Shown here piece after piece: positions 39,471 to 48,264 of a stretch of 64,000 nucleotides of DNA. This stretch comes from Acetobacteraceae bacterium. Lineage in GTDB: Bacteria; Pseudomonadota; Alphaproteobacteria; Acetobacterales; Acetobacteraceae. The stretch covers positions 1,535,001-1,599,000 of the forward strand of contig CP039460.1 in assembly GCA_004843345.1 (NCBI GenBank), read 5' to 3'. The notes beneath the pieces are model-generated. The model saw only the letters and a program-made list of their open reading frames with translations. It did not search any database and was not told the DNA's origin. The number at the start of each line of letters is the position of its first letter. The first letter of the stretch is position 1. A program made the translations under genes and the position numbers.

Positions 39471-40097
39471 ATGTCCCTTGAGAGTGCTTCCTTAGATCAA
39501 GAAACCCATAAGCTTGAGGGACAGAGGATTTTTACAGAATGCCGGACCCCCAAGACATTTTTAGGTAAAAAAATTGATTCTAAAATTTTAGAGGATTTGT
39601 ATGATCTTTTGAAATGGGGGCCAACTTCTGGAAATAGTGCGCCAGCACGTTTTCTTTTTTTAACAGATTCCGAGGCAAAGGAAGCTTTACTGCCAGCCTT
39701 GTCTCCAGGGAATATTGAATCGCTTCGTTCAGCAGATGTTATTGCAGCGATTTGCTATGATCCTTTATTTTTTAATGCTCTCCCAAAGATTGGAAGCCAA
39801 GCGGGGTTAAAGGAATGGTTTGCAGCAGATGTGGCATTAAGTGAAGAGACTGCATTTCGTAACTCGACCCTTCAGGGAGGGTACTTGATTTTAGCCGCGA
39901 GAATGCTGGGTTTAGATGTTTTGCCGATTTCAGGTTTTGATGCCCCCATGGTTGAGGAGCTTTTTTTGCGGAAACAGGGCTGGCGTGTGAATTTTCTCGC
40001 AGGATTAGGCTATGCTGAAAAACAAACACTTCCAAATGGTGCGCCATTGCCCCGTTTGCCACGACTGCCTTTTGAAGAAGCCTGCGAGATTAGATGA
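39471..40097 (+). CDS. Nitroreductase-family oxidoreductase, RutE-like
   Basis: A 208-residue FMN-dependent nitroreductase-fold protein closest in motif order to malonic-semialdehyde reductase RutE/HadB: FTECRTPKTF, KWGPTSGNSAPARFLFL, and PISGFDAPMVEE. It would use NAD(P)H to reduce small carbonyls or quinones in the cytoplasm. Its stop overlaps the tsaB start (ATGA). No other rut genes are nearby, so a pyrimidine-catabolic role is not supported. Confidence 0.87.
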   Translation: MSLESASLDQETHKLEGQRIFTECRTPKTFLGKKIDSKILEDLYDLLKWGPTSGNSAPARFLFLTDSEAKEALLPALSPGNIESLRSADVIAAICYDPLFFNALPKIGSQAGLKEWFAADVALSEETAFRNSTLQGGYLILAARMLGLDVLPISGFDAPMVEELFLRKQGWRVNFLAGLGYAEKQTLPNGAPLPRLPRLPFEEACEIR

Positions 40098-40768
40098 TTA
40101 GTCTTGTTTTAAATGGGGCCTGTGTTGGTGTTGAAAAAGGGAATATGGTTGCTCTTGTTGATGGAGAGGGGCGGCTCTTAGCGCAAGAATTTATTGAGGG
40201 GAGAACCGGTTCTAATTTGTTCCCAGCGGTGACAGCTCGACTTTTAGAGTCTATTGCGCCACGGCAACCAGATCAGGTTGTTGCTGTGCGCGGTCCTGGT
40301 TCTTTTACAGGTCTTCGTTCAAGTTTGGCGCTTGCAAAAGGTCTTTCAATGGGCTGGGCATGCCCTTTGAGGGCGGTTTCTTTAGGGAGCGCTTTACGGG
40401 AAACACTTGATGCGCCTGATGCGCTGATTCTCTCTCTGGCCCGAAGAGGCTATGTTTTTGTTGATTCCCCTCATCAAGAGATACAATCCCTTCCGATTGA
40501 AAAAGCGCTCGAATTTTTAACGGAGGATGTCAAACTTGCCGCAGGCGATGCGGTTTCTGGAGAACAGAAAATTCCAGAAATTGTTGAAAAAATACTTTCT
40601 ATTGGGATAATGCAAGGCGCTGTTCCATACCCTTCTGCTCAAGGGATTGTTAAAGCCGCAGAGGCTCTTTCGAAAGAGGCGGTCGATTGGCTGCCTCTCT
40701 ATATTGATCCGCCTAAAATTAGCCGTCCAAAGGTTGCGGATCGACCGCCGCCTATTGGGTTTGAGTAA
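40094..40768 (+). CDS. tsaB: tRNA threonylcarbamoyladenosine protein TsaB
   Basis: A 224-residue ASKHA-fold protein that partners TsaD and TsaE in making t6A37 of ANN-decoding tRNAs. It has the VVAVRGPGSFTGLRSSLALAKG block and a LILSLARRGYVFVDS segment. The N-terminus is slightly divergent (no DTS motif). Overlap with the nitroreductase gene and an 8-base gap to rimI suggest co-translation. tsaD is not in the window. Confidence 0.92.
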   Translation: MISLVLNGACVGVEKGNMVALVDGEGRLLAQEFIEGRTGSNLFPAVTARLLESIAPRQPDQVVAVRGPGSFTGLRSSLALAKGLSMGWACPLRAVSLGSALRETLDAPDALILSLARRGYVFVDSPHQEIQSLPIEKALEFLTEDVKLAAGDAVSGEQKIPEIVEKILSIGIMQGAVPYPSAQGIVKAAEALSKEAVDWLPLYIDPPKISRPKVADRPPPIGFE

Positions 40769-40776
40769 AATTTTAA

Positions 40777-41268
40777 ATGAAAATTCCCTCACAGGACGAA
40801 TCTTTTTTACTTAGAAAACGAGAAATTACTTTGGTCTATGCTGCCTTAATGGCGGAAATGGACAAAGAATGCTTTGCTTCGGATCTTTGCTGGTCAGAGG
40901 ATTTGTTTGTTTCCGCTTTGGAAACAGGGGCATGGGGTGAGCTTCTCATTATAGAGGATACGCCTGTCGGCTTTCAGCTTTGCCGTAGTCTTCTAGGTGA
41001 AACAGAAATTTTGACTTTGGGAATTCTACCAAAATTTCAAGGTAAAAAACTAGGTAGGCAGCTTATCTCTTCTGTTTTTGAGGGGGCAAAGAAACGCCAA
41101 GCAGAGGAAATTTTTTTAGAAGTTGAAGAGGGCAATTTACCTGCGAGAGCGCTGTATGTCGGGGCAGGTTTTAAAGTGATTGGTATGCGTAGAAATTACT
41201 ACGGAAAAGAACGGCACGCCCTCGTAATGCGCTGCAATTTGAAAGAAGGTGCAACTAGTACTTTTTAG
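40777..41268 (+). CDS. rimI: GNAT acetyltransferase, RimI-like
   Basis: A 163-residue GNAT protein. The acetyl-CoA motif is LGILPKFQGKKLGRQLI (about 85-101), with EVEEGNLPARALYVGAGF and RRNYYG, all typical of RimI, the N-terminal Ala acetyltransferase of ribosomal protein S18. tsaB-rimI adjacency is common. The 3' end overlaps the convergent tusA-like gene by 14 bases. Confidence 0.9.
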   Translation: MKIPSQDESFLLRKREITLVYAALMAEMDKECFASDLCWSEDLFVSALETGAWGELLIIEDTPVGFQLCRSLLGETEILTLGILPKFQGKKLGRQLISSVFEGAKKRQAEEIFLEVEEGNLPARALYVGAGFKVIGMRRNYYGKERHALVMRCNLKEGATSTF

Positions 41269-41518
41269 GATAAATGAGGATTTTCCATTCTCCTGTTGTC
41301 GCATCTTTTAAAAGGATTTCGGGTTCTGGATAATGGAGCATTGCTAAGAGCGTTTTTGCATTGGAAAAAGCTGTTTCACCGATTGCTAGCATCTCTAACG
41401 TTTGATTAGGCTCTAAAGTGTCAAGAGCCATTCTAAGATGAACGCTGGGCATAGGACAGTGGAGTTTTCTGGCATCTAAAAAAGCAGGTGTCATTTTGTC
41501 AGGAGACTTTTGCAGCAT
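41255..41518 (-). CDS. TusA/SirA-family sulfur carrier-like protein
   Basis: An 87-residue TusA-like protein with the CPMP motif (Cys in LHCPMPSVHLRM), whose Cys carries persulfide sulfur for tRNA thiolation or other pathways. ATG at 41518 or the ATG of MTPAF eight codons on are both plausible starts. It lies tail to tail with rimI. The rest of the Tus relay is not visible, so the target pathway is uncertain. Confidence 0.85.
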   Translation of the reverse strand: MLQKSPDKMTPAFLDARKLHCPMPSVHLRMALDTLEPNQTLEMLAIGETAFSNAKTLLAMLHYPEPEILLKDATTGEWKILIYPKKY

Positions 41519-41630
41519 TTACGGTATCATTCAAATAAAACAGGTGGTTATTATTTCATTCTGTTGTTACCTGTTTTATAACTTTATACTTAATAAAATG
41601 TAAGAAATAAGAGGGAAGTTTTACAAAACA

Positions 41631-42104
41631 ATGCGTAGTCAGATAGATCCTCATCAGAATACGCAAGATTCTGAAGAATCTCAGGAAGAGTCTCAGCTTG
41701 AACGCCACTGTCGAGATGCTGGTCTTAAAATGACGGGACAGCGCCAGGTGATTGCACGGATTTTGTCACAGACGGATGGACATCCAGATGCGGCTGAATT
41801 ACATCAGATGGCTGTAAAAGAAAATCCAAAAATTTCCCTTACAACGGTTTATCGAACGGTTAAGCTTTTAGAAGATCATGGTATTTTAGAACGCCTTGAT
41901 TTGGGAGGTGACCGAGCACGTTATGAGGCTTCTCACCATGGTGTTCATTATCATCTCCTAAACAGTGAAACCGATGAGGTGTTGGAGTTTGATAATGCGA
42001 AGCTGACCCAGCTGCTTCACACAATTGTTGAGCGTATGGGCTTTAATTTGCTTTCCCATAGGGTTGAGCTAATTGGAACACCACTCTCTGAAGAGGATGA
42101 ATAA
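41631..42104 (+). CDS. fur: Fur-family metal-responsive regulator
   Basis: A 157-residue Fur-type repressor. The N-terminal winged helix contains GQRQVIARIL, HPDAAELH and TTVYRTVKLLEDHGIL; the dimerisation domain has HHGVHYHL and DEVLEFDN. No CxxC structural zinc motif is seen, which fits many alphaproteobacterial Fur or Irr-like proteins. A role in iron or manganese control is likely, possibly including the TonB receptors in this window, but Fur/Mur/Irr specificity cannot be told from sequence. Confidence 0.88.
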   Translation: MRSQIDPHQNTQDSEESQEESQLERHCRDAGLKMTGQRQVIARILSQTDGHPDAAELHQMAVKENPKISLTTVYRTVKLLEDHGILERLDLGGDRARYEASHHGVHYHLLNSETDEVLEFDNAKLTQLLHTIVERMGFNLLSHRVELIGTPLSEEDE

Positions 42105-42189
42105 TTTTTGCCTTAAACGTTTTATTCTTATTTTAAAAAGCGTTTAAATTTAGGGTAAAAAGCCATAGACATAGACAGTTAAGAAAGCA

Positions 42190-43095
42190 GTGCGAATGTT
42201 GGACGTAGATAAAAAAATTGGCGGTTTTTCAGAAGGGAAAGCCGCTTCAGATCATGTTCGAAATCTGGCTAAAATTTTAGCAAAAGACCATGTTGAAACG
42301 GGAGGAATTCCCGAGCTTCGTGGTGGTGGCCTTGCTGTGCGTCTCGCAAAGAATCAGGCAGAAATTGAGGCGGCGCAAGCTGTTCGCTATAAGGTTTTTG
42401 TTGAAGAGTTAGGAGTTTCCTGTTCTGATGAGGTGCGTCAAAGTAAGCGGGATAAGGATAAATTTGATTCCCGTGCAGATCATTTGCTTGCGATTGATAC
42501 CTCTATTGAAAATGGCCCAAAAGGGATTGTTGGAACTTATCGGCTATTGCGTTCTGATATGCTCAAAGAAGGTGAGAATTTTTATAGTGCGGGGGAGTTT
42601 GACATTTCTCCTTTATTGAAATTTGAAGGAATGCTTTTAGAAGTAGGCCGTTCCTGTGTTTTAAAAGATTATCGCCGTCAAGTTGCCATGCAGCTTATGT
42701 GGCGAGGACTGACAAATTATTTATTTTTGCACAAAATTGATGTGATTTTTGGATGTGCAAGCCTTTCAGGTGCAGATCCGAAACAGCATGCAAAAACACT
42801 TTCTTATCTTTATTATAATCATTTGGCTCCTCCTGCTTTGCGTGTGAAGGCGTTGCCTGAGCGTTACGTTGAAATGCAAATGATTGATCAGGATCAGTTA
42901 GATCGCCGTGAATGCCTTTCTGAATTGCCAGCGCTTTTAAAAGGTTATTTGCGTTTAGGCGGTTTCGTTGGTGAGGGCGCTGTCGTTGATCCCGATTTTA
43001 AATGCACTGATGTCGCTGTTATGGTGAAAACAGAATTAATGACAGATAAATATTATCGTCATTATGAACGCCAGCTTCGAAATGCACTTGCTTAG
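42190..43095 (+). CDS. OlsB-like ornithine N-acyltransferase
   Basis: A 301-residue GNAT-type acyltransferase resembling OlsB (hemolysin-like annotation), which uses acyl-ACP to acylate ornithine as the first step of ornithine lipid synthesis. Family features are AAQAVRYKVFVEELG, the DHLLAID strand, GTYRLLR, LEVGRSCV and GCASLSG. The start is GTG at 42190, with an ATG two codons later as an alternative. olsA is not adjacent. lnt follows after 29 bases. Confidence 0.84.
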   Translation: MRMLDVDKKIGGFSEGKAASDHVRNLAKILAKDHVETGGIPELRGGGLAVRLAKNQAEIEAAQAVRYKVFVEELGVSCSDEVRQSKRDKDKFDSRADHLLAIDTSIENGPKGIVGTYRLLRSDMLKEGENFYSAGEFDISPLLKFEGMLLEVGRSCVLKDYRRQVAMQLMWRGLTNYLFLHKIDVIFGCASLSGADPKQHAKTLSYLYYNHLAPPALRVKALPERYVEMQMIDQDQLDRRECLSELPALLKGYLRLGGFVGEGAVVDPDFKCTDVAVMVKTELMTDKYYRHYERQLRNALA

Positions 43096-43124
43096 AGAAT
43101 TGACACTCATTTAAGAGAATAAAA

Positions 43125-44690
43125 ATGAATTATCGGGCGTTTTGGGCAAAAGCGGAAAAATCTTGGTGGGGATTTTTATCCGCCGGCATTCTAGGCGCTC
43201 TTGCTTTGCCTCCGTGGTATATTTTTATTTTTCTGCCTTTGAGCTTTTTCTTTTTATGGCATGGATCAGTAAATGCGCCGAATTGGAAGAAGACGCTTTG
43301 GTGGGGCTTTCTCTATGGAATGGGTTGGCATGTTACGGATCTTTATTGGTTAACCGATGCGATTTTAACGCGGGTTGAGGATTTTTGGTGGGCTGTTCCA
43401 ATAGCTTCTCCTGGTGTATCCTTGCTGATTGCGCCTTTAATGGCGTTGCCTGCGCTTGCGGCAAGAATTCCTTTTTTTAATGCGTCAGAAGAAAATTCTA
43501 GTAAATCCGAAGGGCATCGGCTTGCAAGTCTCCTGCTTTTTGCAGGGATGTGGCCTTTATCGGATCTTTTAAGAACCTATATTTTTACAGGATTTCCTTG
43601 GAATCCTCCGGGTTCTGCCTTGGCATTTCCAGGTATTTTGGGAGATATTCTGCTTCAGCCTGCAAGCTGGATTGGTGTAGATGGTTTAACGTTTATTTTG
43701 GCCTTGTGTGGAACAGGATTTTTCTTAGGAAGAAAAATTTGTTTTGCGAGCTTATCTATTGCGGCTCTTTTTATTGTTTGTTCGGTCATTCGATATATTT
43801 CTCCGCCACAGGCGGTGCAGGCGGAAAATCCGAATGTTTTGATGGTTCAGAATTCCATTTCAGAAACAGAAATTTTTACCCGTAGCGCTGGGCGAGAGCG
43901 TTTTGGAACGTATCTCCGCTTAACGAATGAAGGGGTGGAAAAAGCACTTTCTGAGGGAGAAAACCGTAAAAATCTTGTGATTGCATGGCCTGAATCAGCT
44001 TTTCCTTTTTTATTAGATCAGACAGAAATCGCTCAAAAGCTTATTGCACAGGCAGCTGAAGGGCATTGGCTGATTACAGGCTCTTTGAGACAAGATAAAA
44101 AAGGACGCATTTATAATACAGCGCAGGCGGTTTCGCCAGAAGGCGAGATTCCTTTTATCTATGCAAAAAGCACTTTAGTGCCTTTTGGTGAATACCAGCC
44201 AGGGATTATTCCTTTTAATTTATTGCCAGATCAGCTGACACCGGGAGCGGGGGTTACAACTTGGAAGGCATCTGGCTTGGGTTCTGTTAGTCCCTTAGTT
44301 TGTTATGAGATGGTTTTTTCGGGACGGGTCGCTTCCTCTAAAGACCGTCCAGGGTGGATTTTAACGATTTCCAATGACGCTTGGTATAGTAACAGCGCAG
44401 GACCTTGGCAGCATATGACGGCTGGACGTTTGAGAAGTGTGGAAGAGGGGCTGCCACTGGTTTTTGTAAATAATTTTGGCCCGTCAGTTGCCTATTCACC
44501 GCAAGGAAAAGAAATTGCTCTTATTGAGTGGGGGAAGGTTGCGACCAAGCTTGCTAAGTTGCCAAATGCTTTAGGGCCAACTGTTTTTTCAAGATTTGGA
44601 CGACTAACCCCTGTTTTGATTTCTGTTTTAAGTTGTTTCTTTGGGCTGATTTTGAGTTTTTACTTTAAAAGTCGGAAACCTAGGGGATAA
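43125..44690 (+). CDS. lnt: Apolipoprotein N-acyltransferase
   Basis: A 521-residue inner-membrane enzyme adding the third acyl chain to lipoproteins. About six N-terminal membrane segments precede a periplasmic nitrilase-fold domain with catalytic Glu290 (WPESAFPF), Lys348 (YAKSTLVPFGEY) and Cys393 (VCYEM), and a final C-terminal helix. Completes the lipoprotein pathway with lspA in this window. A frame begins at TTG two bases after its stop. Confidence 0.95.
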   Translation: MNYRAFWAKAEKSWWGFLSAGILGALALPPWYIFIFLPLSFFFLWHGSVNAPNWKKTLWWGFLYGMGWHVTDLYWLTDAILTRVEDFWWAVPIASPGVSLLIAPLMALPALAARIPFFNASEENSSKSEGHRLASLLLFAGMWPLSDLLRTYIFTGFPWNPPGSALAFPGILGDILLQPASWIGVDGLTFILALCGTGFFLGRKICFASLSIAALFIVCSVIRYISPPQAVQAENPNVLMVQNSISETEIFTRSAGRERFGTYLRLTNEGVEKALSEGENRKNLVIAWPESAFPFLLDQTEIAQKLIAQAAEGHWLITGSLRQDKKGRIYNTAQAVSPEGEIPFIYAKSTLVPFGEYQPGIIPFNLLPDQLTPGAGVTTWKASGLGSVSPLVCYEMVFSGRVASSKDRPGWILTISNDAWYSNSAGPWQHMTAGRLRSVEEGLPLVFVNNFGPSVAYSPQGKEIALIEWGKVATKLAKLPNALGPTVFSRFGRLTPVLISVLSCFFGLILSFYFKSRKPRG

Positions 44691-44692
44691 TC

Positions 44693-46218
44693 TTGTTTTC
44701 GAATTTTCCAGACATCATTTCAGGGCTGAAGAGAAATAAAAAGAGAATATTTTTTGAGTTTGCTCTTCTCTTTGTTTTATGTGCTGTTACAATTTTTTTA
44801 TTTTACTTTGCGATCTCTCCAGAGGGTAATTCGGACTCTACGGTTGCTATTTTCGAAGCGCTGGATGTTGCTCAGGGGAATGTTTTATTAAAAGGTTGGT
44901 ATCTTAGTGAGTTAAATTTTTATTTTTCAGAGACCCTTCCTAAAGTTTTGATGTTATTTTTTGGATTTTCTCCAAAAACAATTCTTTATTTTGCACCGGC
45001 CTTTTTTTGGGGATTGGTTGTTTATCTCTCTTTAAAAATAGTCTTCAAAAAATCGGAAAATAGTTGGGCATCTTTTTGGATAATTGCTGCTCTGATTGGC
45101 TTGCCAGCGCCTTTTTTTATCAAAAGCGTTTTAAAAAATAACAATATTCACATCGGTTGTCTTATCATAGGACTGTTCCTTATTTGGAGAATGGGGGGGG
45201 AAGCTGTCGGAATTAGAAAAATTTTTCTATTGCAGCCTGATTGCCGTAACGTTTTTTAGTGATCCGTTATTTTTACTTTTCTTTTGTCTGCCAACAGCGT
45301 TGGCTTCTCTTTTTTTCTTTTTTGTTTTGAAAAAGAAAACCTATTTCCAATGGTTTTGGATTGTACTGGCTGGGATTGCTTTAAAATACTTTCTTGAGTT
45401 TCTTTTATTTTTTATTCCACATTTTGTGACACATCGTTTGCGGTATCATTTAGATACACCTTAGTGGCATAGTTTGTTGAATGCTAAATTGCTTGTGACG
45501 GCGGCTTTGGATTGTGTCGGAGGAATGCCCCATTTTAAGGATTATTTCTCTTTTTTAGCACTGGGTCTGCTTTGTCTCCTTTTGGCAGGTTCTTATATTT
45601 CTTTTTGCCGGCTGAAGATACAGAAAGTGTCTTTTCTGGATTTTAAAGATTATGTTTTGGTTTTAGGGGCTGTCATTTGTTTTCTGGTTGTAAGCACGTC
45701 TGCTAAATTTGATGATGTGGATGGGGTTAGATATATCACTGCAACAATCGTTTTTATTTCGATTTTTTTGGCAAGACACTTTGTTTTTTTTTGATTCTTG
45801 GGAAAAGCCACTGCTGATTGGTGTCTCTTTGGGACTGATTTTTTGTCATTTGAGGGGCGATTTAATAGCCTGGAAACAGGCTCCTTCTATGAGTTTAAAG
45901 GAAACGCAGAAAGTCCTTGAAGAAAATCATATTACGGAATGCTACACCGATTATTGGTCTGGAACGAGTGTGATGTTCCGCATTCCCTTTCTCGTAAGTT
46001 CAGCGATCATAAAAGATGGAACTGACAGTAAAATGGTTGCTTACCGTTTTCTTTCTAAAGGATCGTGGTATAGCAAAAAGCCTCGCCGTTGTTATCTGAC
46101 TTCAGATGAGGGGGATATTGGAATGATAGAGCAGTTTTTTGGTAAAGATTACGATCGTAGAACCGCAGATAACCAATATATTATGCTTTATCATCAGGAT
46201 GTTTTATCGGTTAATTAG
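44693..46218 (+). pseudogene. Broken multispanning membrane protein, GT-C glycosyltransferase-like
   Basis: Three frames together read as one protein of about 505 residues: N-terminal part to 45259, a middle part, and a C-terminal part ending at 46218. Joining needs a shift in a run of eight Gs (45193-45200) and another in a run of nine Ts (45784-45792), and the middle frame has an in-frame TAG at 45462-45464. Many hydrophobic helices, and an NSDSTVAIFEALD loop after helix 1, suggest a GT-C-type glycosyltransferase; this is inference. The TTG start follows AGGGGA. The nonsense codon supports true decay over phase variation. Confidence 0.7.
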
Positions 46219-46952
46219 GATTTTGAGCGCTTTTTCTGAATAAATTCTCTTAACGTGACATCGTCATAATCCTTTTGAACCCAGTCCAAAAAGGAAATAT
46301 TCTTTTTTTCTCCTGTTCTTTCATATAGTTTTAAAAAAAGGTCTAGAACACCTGTTCTGCTTCGGCTGAAATGGAAGAAACGCCAATGAAGCTGTTTTTG
46401 AGCTTCTTGTACTGTATATCCTTCAAAAAGAAGGATAAGTGCACTGGCAAGACCGGCTCGATCTGCGCCAGATTTACAATGAATGAGCATAGGCTTAGGA
46501 AGTGTTTTCCAAAAATGGTAAAATTTTAAAATGCGTTCTTTTTGGGGAAAATTTCGGCTTTCAAAAGCCATATTCTCGTAAGGAATAGCAATGTTTTTAC
46601 AGATTTCCCGTCCCAAACGGTCTGATCCACATTCGGGGCGATGACCGCGCAAGTTAATAATTGATTTGAGATGAAGCTGTTTGACGAGACGTTTAAATCT
46701 ACGGGGGGTCGGGTGGTTAGATCGCCAAACTTTTTGAGGAATGATAGGGGAAAGATTTTTCCAGAAAATGCGTAAAATAGCATGGTCTTTAAAAAGAGAA
46801 TTACACCAAATTTGAAAGCGTTGAAATAAGTAGAGGTATTTTTTTTGAGACAAGTTTTTACTCTCATTGAGAAGACTGCTAAAAATTAAAAAAATCGCCT
46901 TTTCCAAAGCGATCAGATTCAATGGAAGATAGAATGGGTAGCCAAAATTCAA
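46215..46952 (-). CDS. Dual-specificity/tyrosine phosphatase-like protein
   Basis: The catalytic P-loop HCKSGADR (158-165, Cys159 and Arg165) and the upstream Asp-bearing segment identify a protein-tyrosine-phosphatase-fold enzyme; LRGHRPECGSDRLG and IPYENMAFESRN fit the DSP family of bacterial, PTP-like proteins of envelope loci. The N-terminus is uncertain: the 245-residue reading starts at TTG (46952) and overlaps the divergent lipoprotein gene by 31 bases, so the true start may be further in. It ends against the broken membrane gene. Confidence 0.8.
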   Translation of the reverse strand: MNFGYPFYLPLNLIALEKAIFLIFSSLLNESKNLSQKKYLYLFQRFQIWCNSLFKDHAILRIFWKNLSPIIPQKVWRSNHPTPRRFKRLVKQLHLKSIINLRGHRPECGSDRLGREICKNIAIPYENMAFESRNFPQKERILKFYHFWKTLPKPMLIHCKSGADRAGLASALILLFEGYTVQEAQKQLHWRFFHFSRSRTGVLDLFLKLYERTGEKKNISFLDWVQKDYDDVTLREFIQKKRSKS

Positions 46953-47362
46953 AAGAGAAAGAGAAGAACTCTTTTCGATTCACTTATGCTTATGGAAAAA
47001 TATTTTTAGGCCTTTTATTGCTAGGGTCAACAACGGCATGTCTTGATGAATATGTTAAAAATATGCGGATTGAAAATCCTTTAGGCGGGCCTAAGGCGGA
47101 TATGGTGGTTGCTTATGGGGAACAGGAGCTTTTGGACGGTCAGGATCCCAGCCAAGACGAAAGTCTAGAAGGGGCACAGAGAAGGCATAAGAAGCGCAGT
47201 CATAGACATAGCAATGCTGCGCCAACAATGATGATGCCTACAGCCCCTCCAGGCGCTGCGTTTGAAGAAGACGGCGAAGGCGGCAAAGATAGGCATTCTA
47301 AAAACGGTAGAAAGGGCGTAACGCCAACGACCGAAGTTAATTACGGCGATGGTGACGAGTAG
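46934..47362 (+). CDS. Small lipoprotein of unknown function
   Basis: A 142-residue protein with a signal peptide and a lipobox-like GSTTAC (Cys36 from the ATG at 46934; an ATG at 46922 is also open). The mature part is acidic (QDPSQDESLEG), then a basic His/Arg/Lys patch (RRHKKRSHRHSN) and a Pro/Met/Gly-rich end. No known domain. A strong terminator follows. It is divergent from the phosphatase gene. Confidence 0.7.
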   Translation: MGSQNSKEKEKNSFRFTYAYGKIFLGLLLLGSTTACLDEYVKNMRIENPLGGPKADMVVAYGEQELLDGQDPSQDESLEGAQRRHKKRSHRHSNAAPTMMMPTAPPGAAFEEDGEGGKDRHSKNGRKGVTPTTEVNYGDGDE

Positions 47363-47372
47363 TGTCAAAAGG

Positions 47373-47400
47373 AAAGGGGCTCTTGAAAGAGCCCCTTTTT
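47373..47400 (+). terminator. Intrinsic terminator after small lipoprotein gene
   Basis: AAAGGGGCTCTT and AGAGCCCCTTTT form a near-perfect stem around a GAA loop, ending in Ts, 10 bases after the lipoprotein stop. The A-tract in the left arm could also terminate the minus-strand Trm112-like transcript. Confidence 0.9.
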
Positions 47401-47422
47401 GTTATAAATCCATTTAATCGGT

Positions 47423-47622
47423 TTAAAGCTTGCGTGCCTCTTCTTGGAGCATAACGGGAATGCCGTCTTTAACAGGAAAGGCAAGACACGCCTGTCGTGA
47501 GATAAGTTCGCCAGTTTCAGCATTATATTCAAGAGGTCCCTGTGTTACAGGGCAAACAAGCATTTCTAAAAGGCGTTTGGATGGGGGACATGTTTGTTTG
47601 AAATGGTTTCTTGTTGAGACAT
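47423..47622 (-). pseudogene. Trm112-like small zinc protein with an apparent frameshift
   Basis: The frame [18 protein letters not shown] through [14 protein letters not shown] matches Trm112/YcaR proteins, which bind zinc and often help methyltransferases. That frame has no start codon at the proper distance. The ATG at 47622 (RBS AGAGGA) opens another frame that stops after 18 codons. One extra C in the run of five (47583-47587, minus strand) would join them into a protein of about 66 residues. Position after Lon-N and CnoX fits the usual alphaproteobacterial cluster. It may be a sequence error. Confidence 0.7.
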
Positions 47623-47626
47623 AGAA

Positions 47627-48253
47627 TTATCCTCTTGTTAGAATATCTAAGAAAATTTGTGCGCGTTCTTCTAGTGTTGGAGCCTCTAAGAGTGCCTGCT
47701 GATGAATAGCTTCAAAAGGAAGAAGCATGGGCAAGGTTGTTAGTAAAGCTTCATTTGAAAGGAGGCTGATACTTTCCCAATTTGCGCCAAGATGATGCTT
47801 TTCTAACCAATTTTTCAGCCCTGTTTTAATCAGCTTACGATCAATGGAAGGTAGAATGGCTGAGATAAAATCACCACCAAAGGCACTGGGATCAATTTTT
47901 CCCTCCTGGCCGCCATCTTGTAAAATACTGGTGCTGAGAAGATGAAAACGGCAAATGCCAGTCAGAGAGAGCGTGAGCTTCCCATCTGGAAGTTCTCTAA
48001 AGGAGGTCAAGCGCCCAATCGTTCCGACTTTTTCAAATTCGCCTTCGGTTTCATCTAAAGATGGCTGAATGATACCGATAAGACGTGTTTTTAATAAAGG
48101 TGCTAAAAGAGAGGAAGCGGCCTCTTGGTCAAAAATACCTAAAGGAAGCTGTCCTTGTGGCAACAGCAAGGCTCTTTTGAGAGGTAACAACCCAACGGAG
48201 GGTGGGATGTCAGCTAACGTCATGTCCTTAATGGGAGGGAGTAAGTGATTCAT
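47627..48253 (-). CDS. LON substrate-binding-domain protein
   Basis: A 208-residue protein that is only the N-terminal (LON_SB) domain of Lon, without ATPase or protease parts. Typical blocks are LLPLKRALLLPQGQLPLGIF, IGIIQP and GTIGRLTSFRELPDGKLTLSLTG. Stand-alone versions occur in proteobacteria and their role is not established. It lies 11 bases after the CnoX-like gene and 4 before the Trm112-like gene, a conserved cluster. Confidence 0.9.
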   Translation of the reverse strand: MNHLLPPIKDMTLADIPPSVGLLPLKRALLLPQGQLPLGIFDQEAASSLLAPLLKTRLIGIIQPSLDETEGEFEKVGTIGRLTSFRELPDGKLTLSLTGICRFHLLSTSILQDGGQEGKIDPSAFGGDFISAILPSIDRKLIKTGLKNWLEKHHLGANWESISLLSNEALLTTLPMLLPFEAIHQQALLEAPTLEERAQIFLDILTRG

Positions 48254-48264
48254 TTAAAAAGATT

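Noticed and set aside
44693-46218. Phase-variable contingency locus
   Set aside because: The homopolymers would fit, but the in-frame TAG between them needs a second explanation, so decay or error is preferred.
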